44,570 nt of DNA, taken from an uncultured Aquimarina sp. (GTDB taxonomy: Bacteria; Bacteroidota; Bacteroidia; Flavobacteriales; Flavobacteriaceae). The translations under genes and the position numbers were made by a program. Location: assembly GCA_938011245.1 (NCBI GenBank), contig CALLUJ010000026.1, positions 1-44,570 on the forward strand, in the 5' to 3' direction. The notes below the pieces were generated by a model. It saw nothing but the letters and a program-made list of their open reading frames with translations. It did no database searches and had not been told where the DNA came from. Below are positions 25,183-34,352 of this stretch, one piece after another. The stretch's first letter is position 1. Each line of letters begins with the position of its first letter.

Positions 25183-28158
25183 CTATTTTTTTATAATTTT
25201 TTTAATCGCCATTTTTTGATCGCTAACTAAATGCATAAAATACATTCCCGATTCTATAGCATTAGCTTCAATTTGAACACTCATTACATCTTCTTTAATA
25301 GTCGTTTCGTAAACTACTCTTCCTTGTAAGTTTATCAATTTTACCGTTGCTCCTAATAAAGAATTAGTGTTTTCTATTGCAAATTCGTTATCAAACGGAG
25401 TTGGATATACTTGAACTTTTTCACTACCCTCTTCAACAATAGACTTAGATGCCTTAATTGATCTGATTCCCCATATTTGATTTTCATTATTTGCATTAAA
25501 ATCCCAAATTTGTGCATTTGCATTTATTGCTCCATTTGCTCTATCTAATGCTTTAGTATCGCAATGTTGTGGGAATAAATTATAATTATTAGGCCCATTT
25601 TCAATTATTTTCCATCTTTTATGAGAATCTGCACTATCTGTCCAAGTAGCTACATTTGATCCGTCTTCACATTTAGCAAAAGGGACTTCTAAAAATCTAT
25701 TACTTTTTAAATTTTTAATCGTGTAAATATTGTTCGAAATATGTGTAAATAACCATTGTTCTCTTCTGTATCCTTTAGCGTTAACCATTTTTCCATTATG
25801 GTTTTCCGAAGCTCTTGCAGATAATCTTTGATTTACTTGAGTTGACTCTAAATAATACGTCCCATTAGTTATTAATTGTCCTCTTCTTACAACTACGTTA
25901 TCTACTTGATCTGCATCTAATGCTTCTCTCCAAGTGGTTCCTAATGGTCTAATATGAGTTTTATAAACATACCCACTACCCGCTTTTGGTGCCGATGGCA
26001 AATCAACCTTAATGGTTACGGTTCTTGAACCTCTATTCACTTCAACACTTTTTTGAGCTATCCAACCTTCGGCCGACCAAAACTCTACTACTACTTCTCT
26101 TTTTACAGAAGCACTGTACTTTACATCAAAGTTATAGGACTTTTTAGAATTAATTCTTAAACGTGGATTTTCAAACGATACACTATCATTATTTGTTACA
26201 GTTGAAGCATTACACGATTCTCCAGGAAGACCATAACAAATTCCATTGGGCCCTTCGTTAACATTCCAATTAGGGCCAGGAACCCAATTGTCTCCAAATT
26301 CGTAAGCACCAACATCTGGAGCATTACCTTTAAAACCATCGGTATATCCATTAATAACTCTTCCAAAATCTACTGCTTTAGATCCATTTTTTAATCTAAA
26401 ATTATTATTTGAAAAATTAACAAAAGAAGTTCTATCTACTAGATTGTTTTGTTGGTTAGATTGTGGCTCCCAAGTAGCTTCACTTTCTTGATTTCCTCCT
26501 CGGTCAGATGATTCTCTATCCGTTATATTATTCCAAACTTTAACATTTTTAAATTGAGTTCCAGCTCTATGCCAAGCTCCCATGGTACCGCCTTCTGCCT
26601 TTACTAAAGTATTATTATATACATTAATATCTGTTGCATTCCAATTCATTTGAACAGCTGTCCATTCTACATTCCAAACAACGTTTCTATATACATTTAC
26701 TTTTTCTGGATCAGGTCTCGAATCATTACCAGAGTCTAGATAAATACCCGCAGCTTTATTTAATTTACCTCTACCTTGAGCATCATGAAACCAATTATGG
26801 TGTATATCTATATTTAAATCCGAACCTATAACATAAATTAAACCACAATCATCTGCTATTAAATTACTTGTCGAAACATTGTTGTAAGCTACCTCTGTAT
26901 TTTTACTTATTATTTGCATACCATCTCTACCTCCTCTACTTACGGTATTTCTTAATATTTTAGCATTTTTACCGTCTCTAGACATTATTGGTGCATCATA
27001 CGATCCTAAAAAATTAAAATCGTGTACGTAATTATTCCTAACAATTCCATTATCTCCAGAATTCCAAACTCCTGTACCATCTCCAAAAGCAATCTCAGAA
27101 TCTTCTATAATAGTATTTTGAGAACCATATTGAACATCCACAGCATTTGCACCCGAGTTAAAATTTGGTGTTATCCCTCTCGTCATACTACCATATAAAA
27201 CCTTTACTCCTTTTAATCTATTTCCAACTCCTTGAATTTGTACGCTTCCTCCAAATAGTGCCATATTTTCTATTCGGATATAATTACGGCTTTTCAAATT
27301 AGCTGTCAATGGTCTTCTTGCCATTTGTACTTCTCCATTTCCTGGCTTTACCCCTCCTGGTAATTGAACATATAGCGTTTTTGTTTCGGTGTCAAAAAAC
27401 CATTCATTTTCATAATCTAAAGCCTCTTTAATTCCTTCTAAAAAATAATCCCCTTTATCTCCTGGAGGATGTGCACTAATAATCCATCCTGCCGATTTAA
27501 TCGCATCAAAATTAACTCTTCCAGAAGACTGACTTTTAATCCAAGCTCTCCATGTTGTCCACCCAGAGCCTGGTCTGTCTCCATAAAACATAATAGATCC
27601 TCCTTTGGACCAATTCCAATTTGGAATTTCTCTATCTGTTAAAAAAGCATCTCTAGATACTTCGTCTTGACTTCCCCCATCGTTTCTTAACGAGTTAAGT
27701 GTAAAACGATTTCCATCAATATTATTAGGCCACCTAGCTAAATCAAGTACTTTTGTACCTTTCATTACAAAATTACGTTGTCCTAAATCCCAGTCCAAGG
27801 TAGTTTTCCATCTGCCATCTCCATCCGAAGTCCAGCCATTAAGAGCCTGCATAGCTGTTACAATTACCCTCTCTTTTTGGTACCCTTTAAAAACAATAGG
27901 ATTCCCATTTGTTCCCGAATTAGCTGGCTCTATAGTTTCTTCATAAACTCCTTCTCTAATATAAACAACATCTCCTGCCCTAGCAATACTAGCCGCTTTG
28001 CTTACAGTTAAGTAGGGTCTTTCAAACGTTCCTGGGTTAGAGTCTTTACCCAATTTTGATACATAAATGTCTTTCGCCTGAATAATTTGCGTTAAAAAGA
28101 TTAAAAAAACAGACAAATATTTGCCTATCCTAAATTGAAAATTGTAATAATTTTTCAT
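25183..28158 (-). CDS. Secreted parallel beta-helix protein with ricin-type lectin and T9SS sorting domain
   Basis: A 991-residue secreted protein. Signal peptide (about 13-28), then a long right-handed beta-helix (about 30-620) opening with DIYVSKLGKDSNPGTFERPY and many Asn-rich turns, of the kind seen in polysaccharide lyases such as PL6 and in DUF1565 proteins. Next is a beta-sandwich-like linker (about 665-755), a ricin-B-type lectin domain (about 763-896, with QLWLF/QIW-type repeats) and a C-terminal T9SS type A sorting domain (about 910-991, VYPTPFDNEF to GMYFMHLVSDQKMAIKKIIKK). It is probably exported to the surface to act on a polysaccharide; substrate and catalytic residues are not assigned. 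Divergent from the CotH gene. Confidence 0.88.
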   Translation of the reverse strand: MKNYYNFQFRIGKYLSVFLIFLTQIIQAKDIYVSKLGKDSNPGTFERPYLTVSKAASIARAGDVVYIREGVYEETIEPANSGTNGNPIVFKGYQKERVIVTAMQALNGWTSDGDGRWKTTLDWDLGQRNFVMKGTKVLDLARWPNNIDGNRFTLNSLRNDGGSQDEVSRDAFLTDREIPNWNWSKGGSIMFYGDRPGSGWTTWRAWIKSQSSGRVNFDAIKSAGWIISAHPPGDKGDYFLEGIKEALDYENEWFFDTETKTLYVQLPGGVKPGNGEVQMARRPLTANLKSRNYIRIENMALFGGSVQIQGVGNRLKGVKVLYGSMTRGITPNFNSGANAVDVQYGSQNTIIEDSEIAFGDGTGVWNSGDNGIVRNNYVHDFNFLGSYDAPIMSRDGKNAKILRNTVSRGGRDGMQIISKNTEVAYNNVSTSNLIADDCGLIYVIGSDLNIDIHHNWFHDAQGRGKLNKAAGIYLDSGNDSRPDPEKVNVYRNVVWNVEWTAVQMNWNATDINVYNNTLVKAEGGTMGAWHRAGTQFKNVKVWNNITDRESSDRGGNQESEATWEPQSNQQNNLVDRTSFVNFSNNNFRLKNGSKAVDFGRVINGYTDGFKGNAPDVGAYEFGDNWVPGPNWNVNEGPNGICYGLPGESCNASTVTNNDSVSFENPRLRINSKKSYNFDVKYSASVKREVVVEFWSAEGWIAQKSVEVNRGSRTVTIKVDLPSAPKAGSGYVYKTHIRPLGTTWREALDADQVDNVVVRRGQLITNGTYYLESTQVNQRLSARASENHNGKMVNAKGYRREQWLFTHISNNIYTIKNLKSNRFLEVPFAKCEDGSNVATWTDSADSHKRWKIIENGPNNYNLFPQHCDTKALDRANGAINANAQIWDFNANNENQIWGIRSIKASKSIVEEGSEKVQVYPTPFDNEFAIENTNSLLGATVKLINLQGRVVYETTIKEDVMSVQIEANAIESGMYFMHLVSDQKMAIKKIIKK

Positions 28159-28538
28159 TGTTTTTGAGCCGTTTAATTTTTTGATTTGTTTAACGATAAC
28201 GTATTATTATTTATAATTATTGTTAAATAAATTACAACACGGCTCAATTGTAACGAATTTTATTTATAAAAAACAAATAAACTTTAAACCTATAACACAA
28301 TAAAACAATACTTTACAAGTATCTTTTTATTTTACAATAAATTGTGATAAATAATTAATTTTTTAATGAATTATTAAACTTATTGTCGATTTTTATAACC
28401 TTATTTCAATTATCACACTACAAATACACGAAAAAAACAATCGTAAATTATATAACTATATTATAACTGACCATATATATTCAAAATAAGGGTAGGGTTT
28501 TTTTATCTAAAAGGATTATAACATAAAAACAATTTTTT
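28159..28538. other. Divergent gap between the two T9SS-secreted genes
   Basis: A 380-bp A/T-rich control region. The only structure noted is a 7-bp inverted repeat, TGAGCCG at 28165-28171 and CGGCTCA at 28240-28246, 68 bp apart, just upstream of the leftward gene. No consensus -7 box could be fixed for either gene. Confidence 0.35.
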
Positions 28539-31334
28539 ATGAAATACTTTTGCACACTAAGCTTACTCTTATTCTCTTTTTTAATTCAATCGCAAAACAT
28601 TGTAATTAATGAATTGCAATCACAAAACATAAACACTTTACAGGAAAATTGTTTTAGAAATAAGTGTCCCGATTGGATTGAACTTTATAATACATCGACA
28701 AGTCCTATTGATATTGGAAACTACTTTTTAAGCGACGACAAAGATAATTTGACTAAATGGCAATTTCCTCCTGGAGGAATTTTAAACCCCAATAGTTACT
28801 TAATTGTATTTATGGAAAATGCAACAATTGAATTTTCTGACGCTACCGTTTCTTACAAAACAAACTTTAATTTATCGGGAGGAGAAACACTAACATTATC
28901 AGATGCTACCGAAACTATAATTCAGCAATTAGAACTGCCTACTATACAAAACGATTTTTCTTTTGGTAGATTAAGTGATGGTAACTACAGCATCCTAAGT
29001 ATTCCTAGCCCTAGGGCTGCCAACTTAGATTCCGCAGCATATAACATTTTAGATAGTGATTTAACGGTTAGTGTTCCTTCTGGTATTTACCCTTCAAGTT
29101 TAACCGTAGAATTATCTTATTCTGGACCAGGGTCTATTTTTTATACTTTAGATGGTTCTTTACCTAACACTAGTAGCATCCCTTATACTGGATCCATAAA
29201 CATCTCTAAAAATATTGTTTTAAAAGCCATTGTTATTGAAAACGCAAACTCTTTTAGCATCGTAGAAAATCGCTCCTATATTATAGGTGCTTCACACGAT
29301 TTACCAATTGTATTACTAACTTCCGATAACTCTTCTAGGGATTCTAGAGATAAGGAAAGCATCGATGGTAGAGTGGAATTCAACTTTATAGAAACAGACG
29401 GTACTGCGGTAATTAATCAATATGCAAATTTTAGAGCTTCAGGAAAAACTTCACGGAATTTACCACAACTCAATGGAAAAGTAGAGGCTAGTAAAGAATT
29501 ATATGGGGATGGCGATTTTGATTATAAAATGTATCCTTATAAAGATATTGAAGAATTTGATAGCTTTTTGTTAAGAAATGCTAGCCAAGATTGGTCTGAA
29601 ACCCATATGAGAGATGCCCTAATAGCTAGGATATTAGGTAAAGATAATCTAACAGACTTTCCTTTCGAAGGCTATAGACCTGCTGTATTATATGTTAATG
29701 CTAAATACCAAGGAATTATTAATATAAGAGAAGATGATGATAACGCATATATAAAGCATAATTTTAACCTAGATAAAGGGGAATTTATAAAAGGTTTGGG
29801 TAATACTATAAGATTAGACATTCCATTACCATCAAACCGAAACGAGGTAAACCAATTGATTAACTTTAATAATTTCACCAATGCCAACTTTCTAATCAAA
29901 TACACTCAATTAAACGAGTTTGGCTTTGGATGGTGGGAAGATCTTTCTAAAAAAACAGGACAACAGTATCATTATTTTATGCACGATTATGATGCTACTT
30001 TTGGGCTACTGGGCGAAGACCATGTTCCTTTAACAGGTCCTATGGATGTAAGCGCTTTTTTAGATCGAGAAATTAATAATAATGTCGTATATAAAAACGA
30101 AGCTTTACAATTTGTGGCCGCAGCCATAAACCATTTATACAATACAAATAGGGTAATCGGAATCTTGGATGAAATGGAGAGCGAGTTAGAAAATGAAATA
30201 CCTGCACATGCTCTTGCCAATTCTCAATTAGCTATAGAACAAGATTACAATAGATTTAACACACCTCCTTTTGCTAATTTAAGGGAATGGAAAAGCAATG
30301 TTGCTTCACTTAGAAGAGATATCCTAGATCGTATAGATGCTGACATTTATAATAGGATACAAGCAGAATATAGTTTAGACACCCCTATACAGGTTAGCTA
30401 TAATAGTTCTAATATTAACGAAGGCTTTATAAAAGTGCACGAAATAAAAGTACTAGAAGAAAATGCATCAGGAACCTATTTTAGTAATATTCCATTAAAG
30501 CTTTCTGCGGAAGCTTTGCCTGGTTTTAGATTTGTACGCTGGGAAGGAGATGCAGTAGGTACTACTACAGAAATAGCACCTGTATTTAGTACTAATGCAA
30601 GTGTTACTGCTATTTTTGAACCTATAAATTTCACACCAAATAACATCGTAATTAACGAAGTACAAAGTAGAAATGATGTTACTATTGCCGACGAAAACGG
30701 TGAATTTGATGATTGGATAGAAGTTTACAATCCAGATAATGTTCCTGTAAACTTAGCAAACTTCTATTTTTCGGATAATCCATCGGAACCTTTAAAATGG
30801 CAAATCCCAGATACAGACCCAACAAAAACAACAGTTCCTGCTAATGGATATTTATTATTATGGGCAGATAACGATTTAAGCCAAGGAGAAAATCACTTAG
30901 GGTTTCGTTTAGGAAGAACTGATGAAGTACTTATCACGTACCCAGATGCAACAACCCTAAAACAACGTATAGATTTTGTTGATGTTCCAAGAGACGCATC
31001 TTTTGGAGCTGAAACTGATGCTTCGTCTTCTTATATTGTTTTTAATGCCCCTACTCCTAATGCCTCTAATAACGGAACTGTATTAAGTATTGAAAGTCTA
31101 AATACTAATAATGGAACCTCTTTTTCTGTATATCCAAATCCAACTACTGCTACAGTTACTATTAACACTTCTAAAACAAATTTAAACAAGCCTTTAAACT
31201 GGAATGTTTTTTCGATAACAGGGAGTGCTGTTGCAGCAGGAAAAGGAGACACCATAAATATGGAAAATCTAGCTAGTGGATTGTACTTTATTACTATAAA
31301 TAACGGTAAAACTATTAAAGTAGTTAAAGAATAA
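28539..31334 (+). CDS. Secreted CotH-family protein with lamin-tail domains and T9SS sorting domain
   Basis: A 931-residue secreted protein. Signal peptide (1-18), first lamin-tail domain (about 20-165, ELQSQNIN...DWIELYN), a chitobiase-C-like domain (about 175-250, GSIFYTLDGSLPNTSS), CotH kinase-like region (about 253-590) with FRASGKTSRNLPQ and the acidic HDYDATFGLLGED motif, a beta-rich repeat (about 625-700), a second lamin-tail domain (about 705-845) and a T9SS sorting domain (about 860-931). The CotH part seems short: the NxDWPxNN block usually found before the DYD motif is absent (an EFGFGWWEDLSKK segment stands there). Elsewhere such genes sit with VTC-domain genes; here a broken one follows directly. 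Confidence 0.88.
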   Translation: MKYFCTLSLLLFSFLIQSQNIVINELQSQNINTLQENCFRNKCPDWIELYNTSTSPIDIGNYFLSDDKDNLTKWQFPPGGILNPNSYLIVFMENATIEFSDATVSYKTNFNLSGGETLTLSDATETIIQQLELPTIQNDFSFGRLSDGNYSILSIPSPRAANLDSAAYNILDSDLTVSVPSGIYPSSLTVELSYSGPGSIFYTLDGSLPNTSSIPYTGSINISKNIVLKAIVIENANSFSIVENRSYIIGASHDLPIVLLTSDNSSRDSRDKESIDGRVEFNFIETDGTAVINQYANFRASGKTSRNLPQLNGKVEASKELYGDGDFDYKMYPYKDIEEFDSFLLRNASQDWSETHMRDALIARILGKDNLTDFPFEGYRPAVLYVNAKYQGIINIREDDDNAYIKHNFNLDKGEFIKGLGNTIRLDIPLPSNRNEVNQLINFNNFTNANFLIKYTQLNEFGFGWWEDLSKKTGQQYHYFMHDYDATFGLLGEDHVPLTGPMDVSAFLDREINNNVVYKNEALQFVAAAINHLYNTNRVIGILDEMESELENEIPAHALANSQLAIEQDYNRFNTPPFANLREWKSNVASLRRDILDRIDADIYNRIQAEYSLDTPIQVSYNSSNINEGFIKVHEIKVLEENASGTYFSNIPLKLSAEALPGFRFVRWEGDAVGTTTEIAPVFSTNASVTAIFEPINFTPNNIVINEVQSRNDVTIADENGEFDDWIEVYNPDNVPVNLANFYFSDNPSEPLKWQIPDTDPTKTTVPANGYLLLWADNDLSQGENHLGFRLGRTDEVLITYPDATTLKQRIDFVDVPRDASFGAETDASSSYIVFNAPTPNASNNGTVLSIESLNTNNGTSFSVYPNPTTATVTINTSKTNLNKPLNWNVFSITGSAVAAGKGDTINMENLASGLYFITINNGKTIKVVKE

Positions 31335-31342
31335 TAGAATAA

Positions 31343-31702
31343 GATTTAGACGAATTTCACTTTAAAAAAATTACATTAGAAGAAATGGAAAGTGTTAAGT
31401 TAATGAACAGAATAGACACTAAATTTTGTATTCATAAAAAACATTTACCATTTCTTTTAAATAGTATATCAGATTATTATTATTATGCTTTAGAAATAGA
31501 CAAAAGTCAATTAACGCCCTACAAGACCATTTATTTTGATACAAAAAACAGGGACTCTTACAAAGCACATCACAATGAAAAGCTAAATAGAATAAAACTT
31601 AGAAGACGTATATATTTAAAAACAAATACAAGTTTCTTCGAAATTAAGAAAAAGACTAATAAAGGTAGAACTATTAAACATAGCATTCTTACGGAAGTGT
31701 AA
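31343..31702 (+). pseudogene. VTC-domain (polyphosphate polymerase-like) gene, N-terminal fragment without a start codon
   Basis: In frame from 31343, after a TAA at 31340, the translation reads DLDEFHFKKITLEEMESVKL and on through MNRIDTKF, YKTIYFDTKNRDSYKAHH and NRIKLRRRIYLKTNTSFFEIKKKTNKGRT. These are successive N-terminal motifs of VTC-domain proteins. The conserved part begins upstream of the first ATG (31385) and no start codon lies between it and the TAA. The frame ends inside a perfect palindrome at 31694-31738, and the rest of the domain is missing. It follows the CotH gene by 8 bp. Confidence 0.8.
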
Positions 31703-31738
31703 TTATAACCCTGTCTCAGGGTTATAATTACACTTCCA
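31694..31738. repeat. 45-bp perfect palindrome at the junction of two broken genes
   Basis: Arms of 21 bases (beginning GGAAGTGTAATTATAACC) and their exact complement flank a 3-base centre TCT. It terminates the VTC frame and is followed at once by HlyD-like sequence. Coordinates are accurate to a base or two. It could act as a strong hairpin terminator. Confidence 0.85.
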
Positions 31739-32321
31739 AATTTGAATTTAAAAACACTATACACTTAAAAAATTCTTTAGAAAATAAATCCGCTACAAAT
31801 TTATTAGGCATTAATCAACAAATTGCAACCTACGAGTTTGACTTAAAAAGACTTGTCTCTAAATTAAATAAGCTCTAAACAAGACTTAACTTACCACTTA
31901 ACTCAAAAAGGAAATCTTATTATTTTAGTGCCTATATCTGGGACTATTTCTTTTCTTTTTAACACACGGTATAACGTAAATATCTTACCTCAAGAAAGCC
32001 CTTTAGTAACTATTACGCCAAACTCTGAAGCTTATTATGTGAAAGCTAATTTGCCCGAAAAAGATTTAATATATATCTAAAGATCAAGAAGCTATCCTAA
32101 AAGTCAATGCCTATTCCTATTTAAAATATGGAGGTTTAAAAGGTCGTATTAACTATGTATCTACGTCTGCGCTTCACAAAGACTTTTATTGTATTATCGA
32201 TATTAAAGATTACAATCCAAACATTATTCTAAAGCAAGATTATAAAATTACAGGTAGTAGTATTATTGGGCAGCTAAGATTGTATGAATATTTATTTAAA
32301 ATAATTTTTGACAAACTTTAA
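31739..32321 (+). pseudogene. HlyD-type membrane-fusion protein, decayed C-terminal part
   Basis: Pieces in different frames match the end of an HlyD-family adaptor of a type I / bacteriocin export system. There is a coiled-coil tail (LGINQQIATYEFDLKRLVSK) and, after a shift near 31880, the lipoyl-like segment LIILVPISGTISFLFN with SPLVTITPNSEAYYVKANLP. After a shift near 32077 come the diagnostic ILKVNAYSYLKYGGLKGRI block and a C-terminus ending at TAA 32319-32321. The N-terminal half is absent. It runs into thiH tail-to-tail, the stop codons overlapping. Confidence 0.78.
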
Positions 32322-33511
32322 TTAAAACTTTCCCAATCTTTCCAAACCACCTCAAAACCTTGTTGTTTTAGCATGGCTGCAACATTTTCGGTTGGGCGTT
32401 CGTCCGAAATTTCGAATTGTTCTAAACTTTGAGGTTCTACAACGTATCCCCCAGGATTAGTTTTGGATTCGGCACTAATAGAAGTTATTCCTAGTTTTAC
32501 TACATTATTCCTAAACACCTCACTCTCTCGGGTAGACATCGAAAGTTCCACATCTTCGTCCAATAAACGAAAAGCGCAAATAGCTTGTACCAAATCGGGG
32601 TCGGTCATTTCTACTTTAGGCTCTAAACCTCCACTATGCGGACGCAATCTTGGAAAAGAAATAGAATATTTCGTTTTCCAATAGGTTTTTTGTAAATATC
32701 TTAAGTGTAAAGCCGTAAAAAAACTATCGGTACGCCAATCTTCAAGTCCAAATAAAGCTCCAAGTCCAATTTTGTGAACTCCTGCACGGCCTAATCGGTC
32801 GGGGGTTTCCAAGCGGTAATCGAAATTACTTTTCTTCCCTTTAGGATGATGTTTTTTATATTCGTCCTTATGATAAGTTTCTTGATACACTAAAACGGCA
32901 TACAAACCACTTTCTACCAATGTTTCATAATCGGGCTGATCTAATGGCTGTACTTCTATAGTTATATTACTAAATTGTCCTCTAATAAGATCTATTGCAT
33001 TTTTTATATATGAAACCCCTACCGTCTTATTGGCTTCTCCTGTTACTAATAAAATATGATCGTATCCTTTTTGCTTCAAGAAGCTAACTTCTTTTAATAT
33101 TTCTTCATCTGTAAGCGTTCTTCTTGGTATTTTATTAGTCATACTAAACCCGCAATACGTGCAAATATTTTGACATTCGTTACTCAAATACATAGGCACA
33201 TACATCTGCATCGTGTTCCCAAAACGTTTTTTAGTTAACGTACTGCTTATTTGTGCCATTTGCTCTAAAAATGGTCGTGCGGCGGGAGATATCAAGGCTT
33301 TAAAATCTTCCAAGTCTCTCTTAGAGTTAGATAATGCTCGCTCTACATCTATTGCTGTTTTAGCATAAATTTCTTGAGTAATTTGATCCCAATTATATTG
33401 ATTAAAAGCTTCCAAAAAACTTTTTTGGATGTTGGGTATTGGGTGTTGAGTATCGGCTAAAGAACCTTTAACACTCTGTTTTAATTCTAATTTTATTAAC
33501 TCTTTTCCCAT
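32318..33511 (-). CDS. thiH: 2-iminoacetate synthase ThiH
   Basis: A 397-residue radical-SAM enzyme that cleaves tyrosine to give dehydroglycine for the thiazole ring. The [4Fe-4S] motif is CQNICTYC (CxxxCxxC), followed by the ThiH blocks LLVTGEANKTVG and YQETYHKDEY. The first ~33 residues are unusual: before the normal start of the fold (SFLEAFNQYNWDQI) there is an extension containing LADTQHPIPNIQK, encoded by a CCCAATA-type repetitive stretch. Last gene of the thiamine operon, 33 bp after thiG. Confidence 0.95.
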   Translation of the reverse strand: MGKELIKLELKQSVKGSLADTQHPIPNIQKSFLEAFNQYNWDQITQEIYAKTAIDVERALSNSKRDLEDFKALISPAARPFLEQMAQISSTLTKKRFGNTMQMYVPMYLSNECQNICTYCGFSMTNKIPRRTLTDEEILKEVSFLKQKGYDHILLVTGEANKTVGVSYIKNAIDLIRGQFSNITIEVQPLDQPDYETLVESGLYAVLVYQETYHKDEYKKHHPKGKKSNFDYRLETPDRLGRAGVHKIGLGALFGLEDWRTDSFFTALHLRYLQKTYWKTKYSISFPRLRPHSGGLEPKVEMTDPDLVQAICAFRLLDEDVELSMSTRESEVFRNNVVKLGITSISAESKTNPGGYVVEPQSLEQFEISDERPTENVAAMLKQQGFEVVWKDWESFN

Positions 33512-33544
33512 TTAAATCTTTTTAAAATAATTAAAACCCAATAT

Positions 33545-34312
33545 CTAACTAAGAAACGATGTTAATGGACTACTAGCTTCCGCATGTTGCTTTACTGGAG
33601 CTAATTTTGCTTCGTAAGCCATACGTCCCGCTTCTACAGCCATTTTAAAAGCCTTACCCATTTCTATAGGGTTTTGTGAAACTGCAATAGCTGTATTTAC
33701 TAATACTGCATCGGCTCCAAGTTCCATTGCGTAAGCGGCGTGCGAAGGTGCTCCAATACCTGCATCTACAATTACTGGTACGTTACTTTGATCTATTATA
33801 ATTTCTAAAAAATCCTGAGTTTTCAAGCCTTTATTACTTCCTATAGGTGCCCCCAAAGGCATAACACATTGGGTTCCTACTTCCTCTAATCGTTTACATA
33901 ATACAGGATCGGCATGAATGTACGGCATAACCACAAATCCTAATTTTACAAGTTCTTCCGCTGCTTTTAAAGTCTCTATAGGATCGGGTAATAAATATTT
34001 TGGATCTGGGTGAATCTCTAATTTCACCCAATTAGTTTCTAAAGCTTCTCGAGCCATTTGCGCAGCAAAAACGGCTTCTTTAGCATCTCGAACACCAGAA
34101 GTGTTGGGTAACAAATGAATATGCGAATGTTTTAGATGTGATAAAATATCATCTTGCAAATTGCCAACCTCAACACGCTTTAAAGCTACAGTAACCAGCT
34201 CGCTTTCGGAAGTTAATATTGCTTTTTTCATTAGTGAGGATGCACTAAATTTTCCTGTACCCGTAAATAAGCGCGAATTAAATGTTTTATTGGCTATCTG
34301 TAATTTTTTCAT
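33545..34312 (-). CDS. thiG: Thiazole synthase ThiG
   Basis: A 255-residue TIM-barrel enzyme assembling the thiazole phosphate from deoxyxylulose phosphate, dehydroglycine and ThiS thiocarboxylate. It starts with [13 protein letters not shown] and has the Schiff-base Lys in [17 protein letters not shown], then [13 protein letters not shown] and [15 protein letters not shown]. Length is normal. It follows thiE by 40 bp and precedes thiH by 33 bp. Confidence 0.97.
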   Translation of the reverse strand: MKKLQIANKTFNSRLFTGTGKFSASSLMKKAILTSESELVTVALKRVEVGNLQDDILSHLKHSHIHLLPNTSGVRDAKEAVFAAQMAREALETNWVKLEIHPDPKYLLPDPIETLKAAEELVKLGFVVMPYIHADPVLCKRLEEVGTQCVMPLGAPIGSNKGLKTQDFLEIIIDQSNVPVIVDAGIGAPSHAAYAMELGADAVLVNTAIAVSQNPIEMGKAFKMAVEAGRMAYEAKLAPVKQHAEASSPLTSFLS

Positions 34313-34352
34313 AATTTTTTATTTAAAGGCTATCCCTTCTACCTTTTCTTTA

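Noticed and set aside
28165-28246. TGAGCCG / CGGCTCA inverted repeat as an operator or small RNA
   Set aside because: Only 7 bp with a 68-bp gap; could be chance in a long A/T-rich region.
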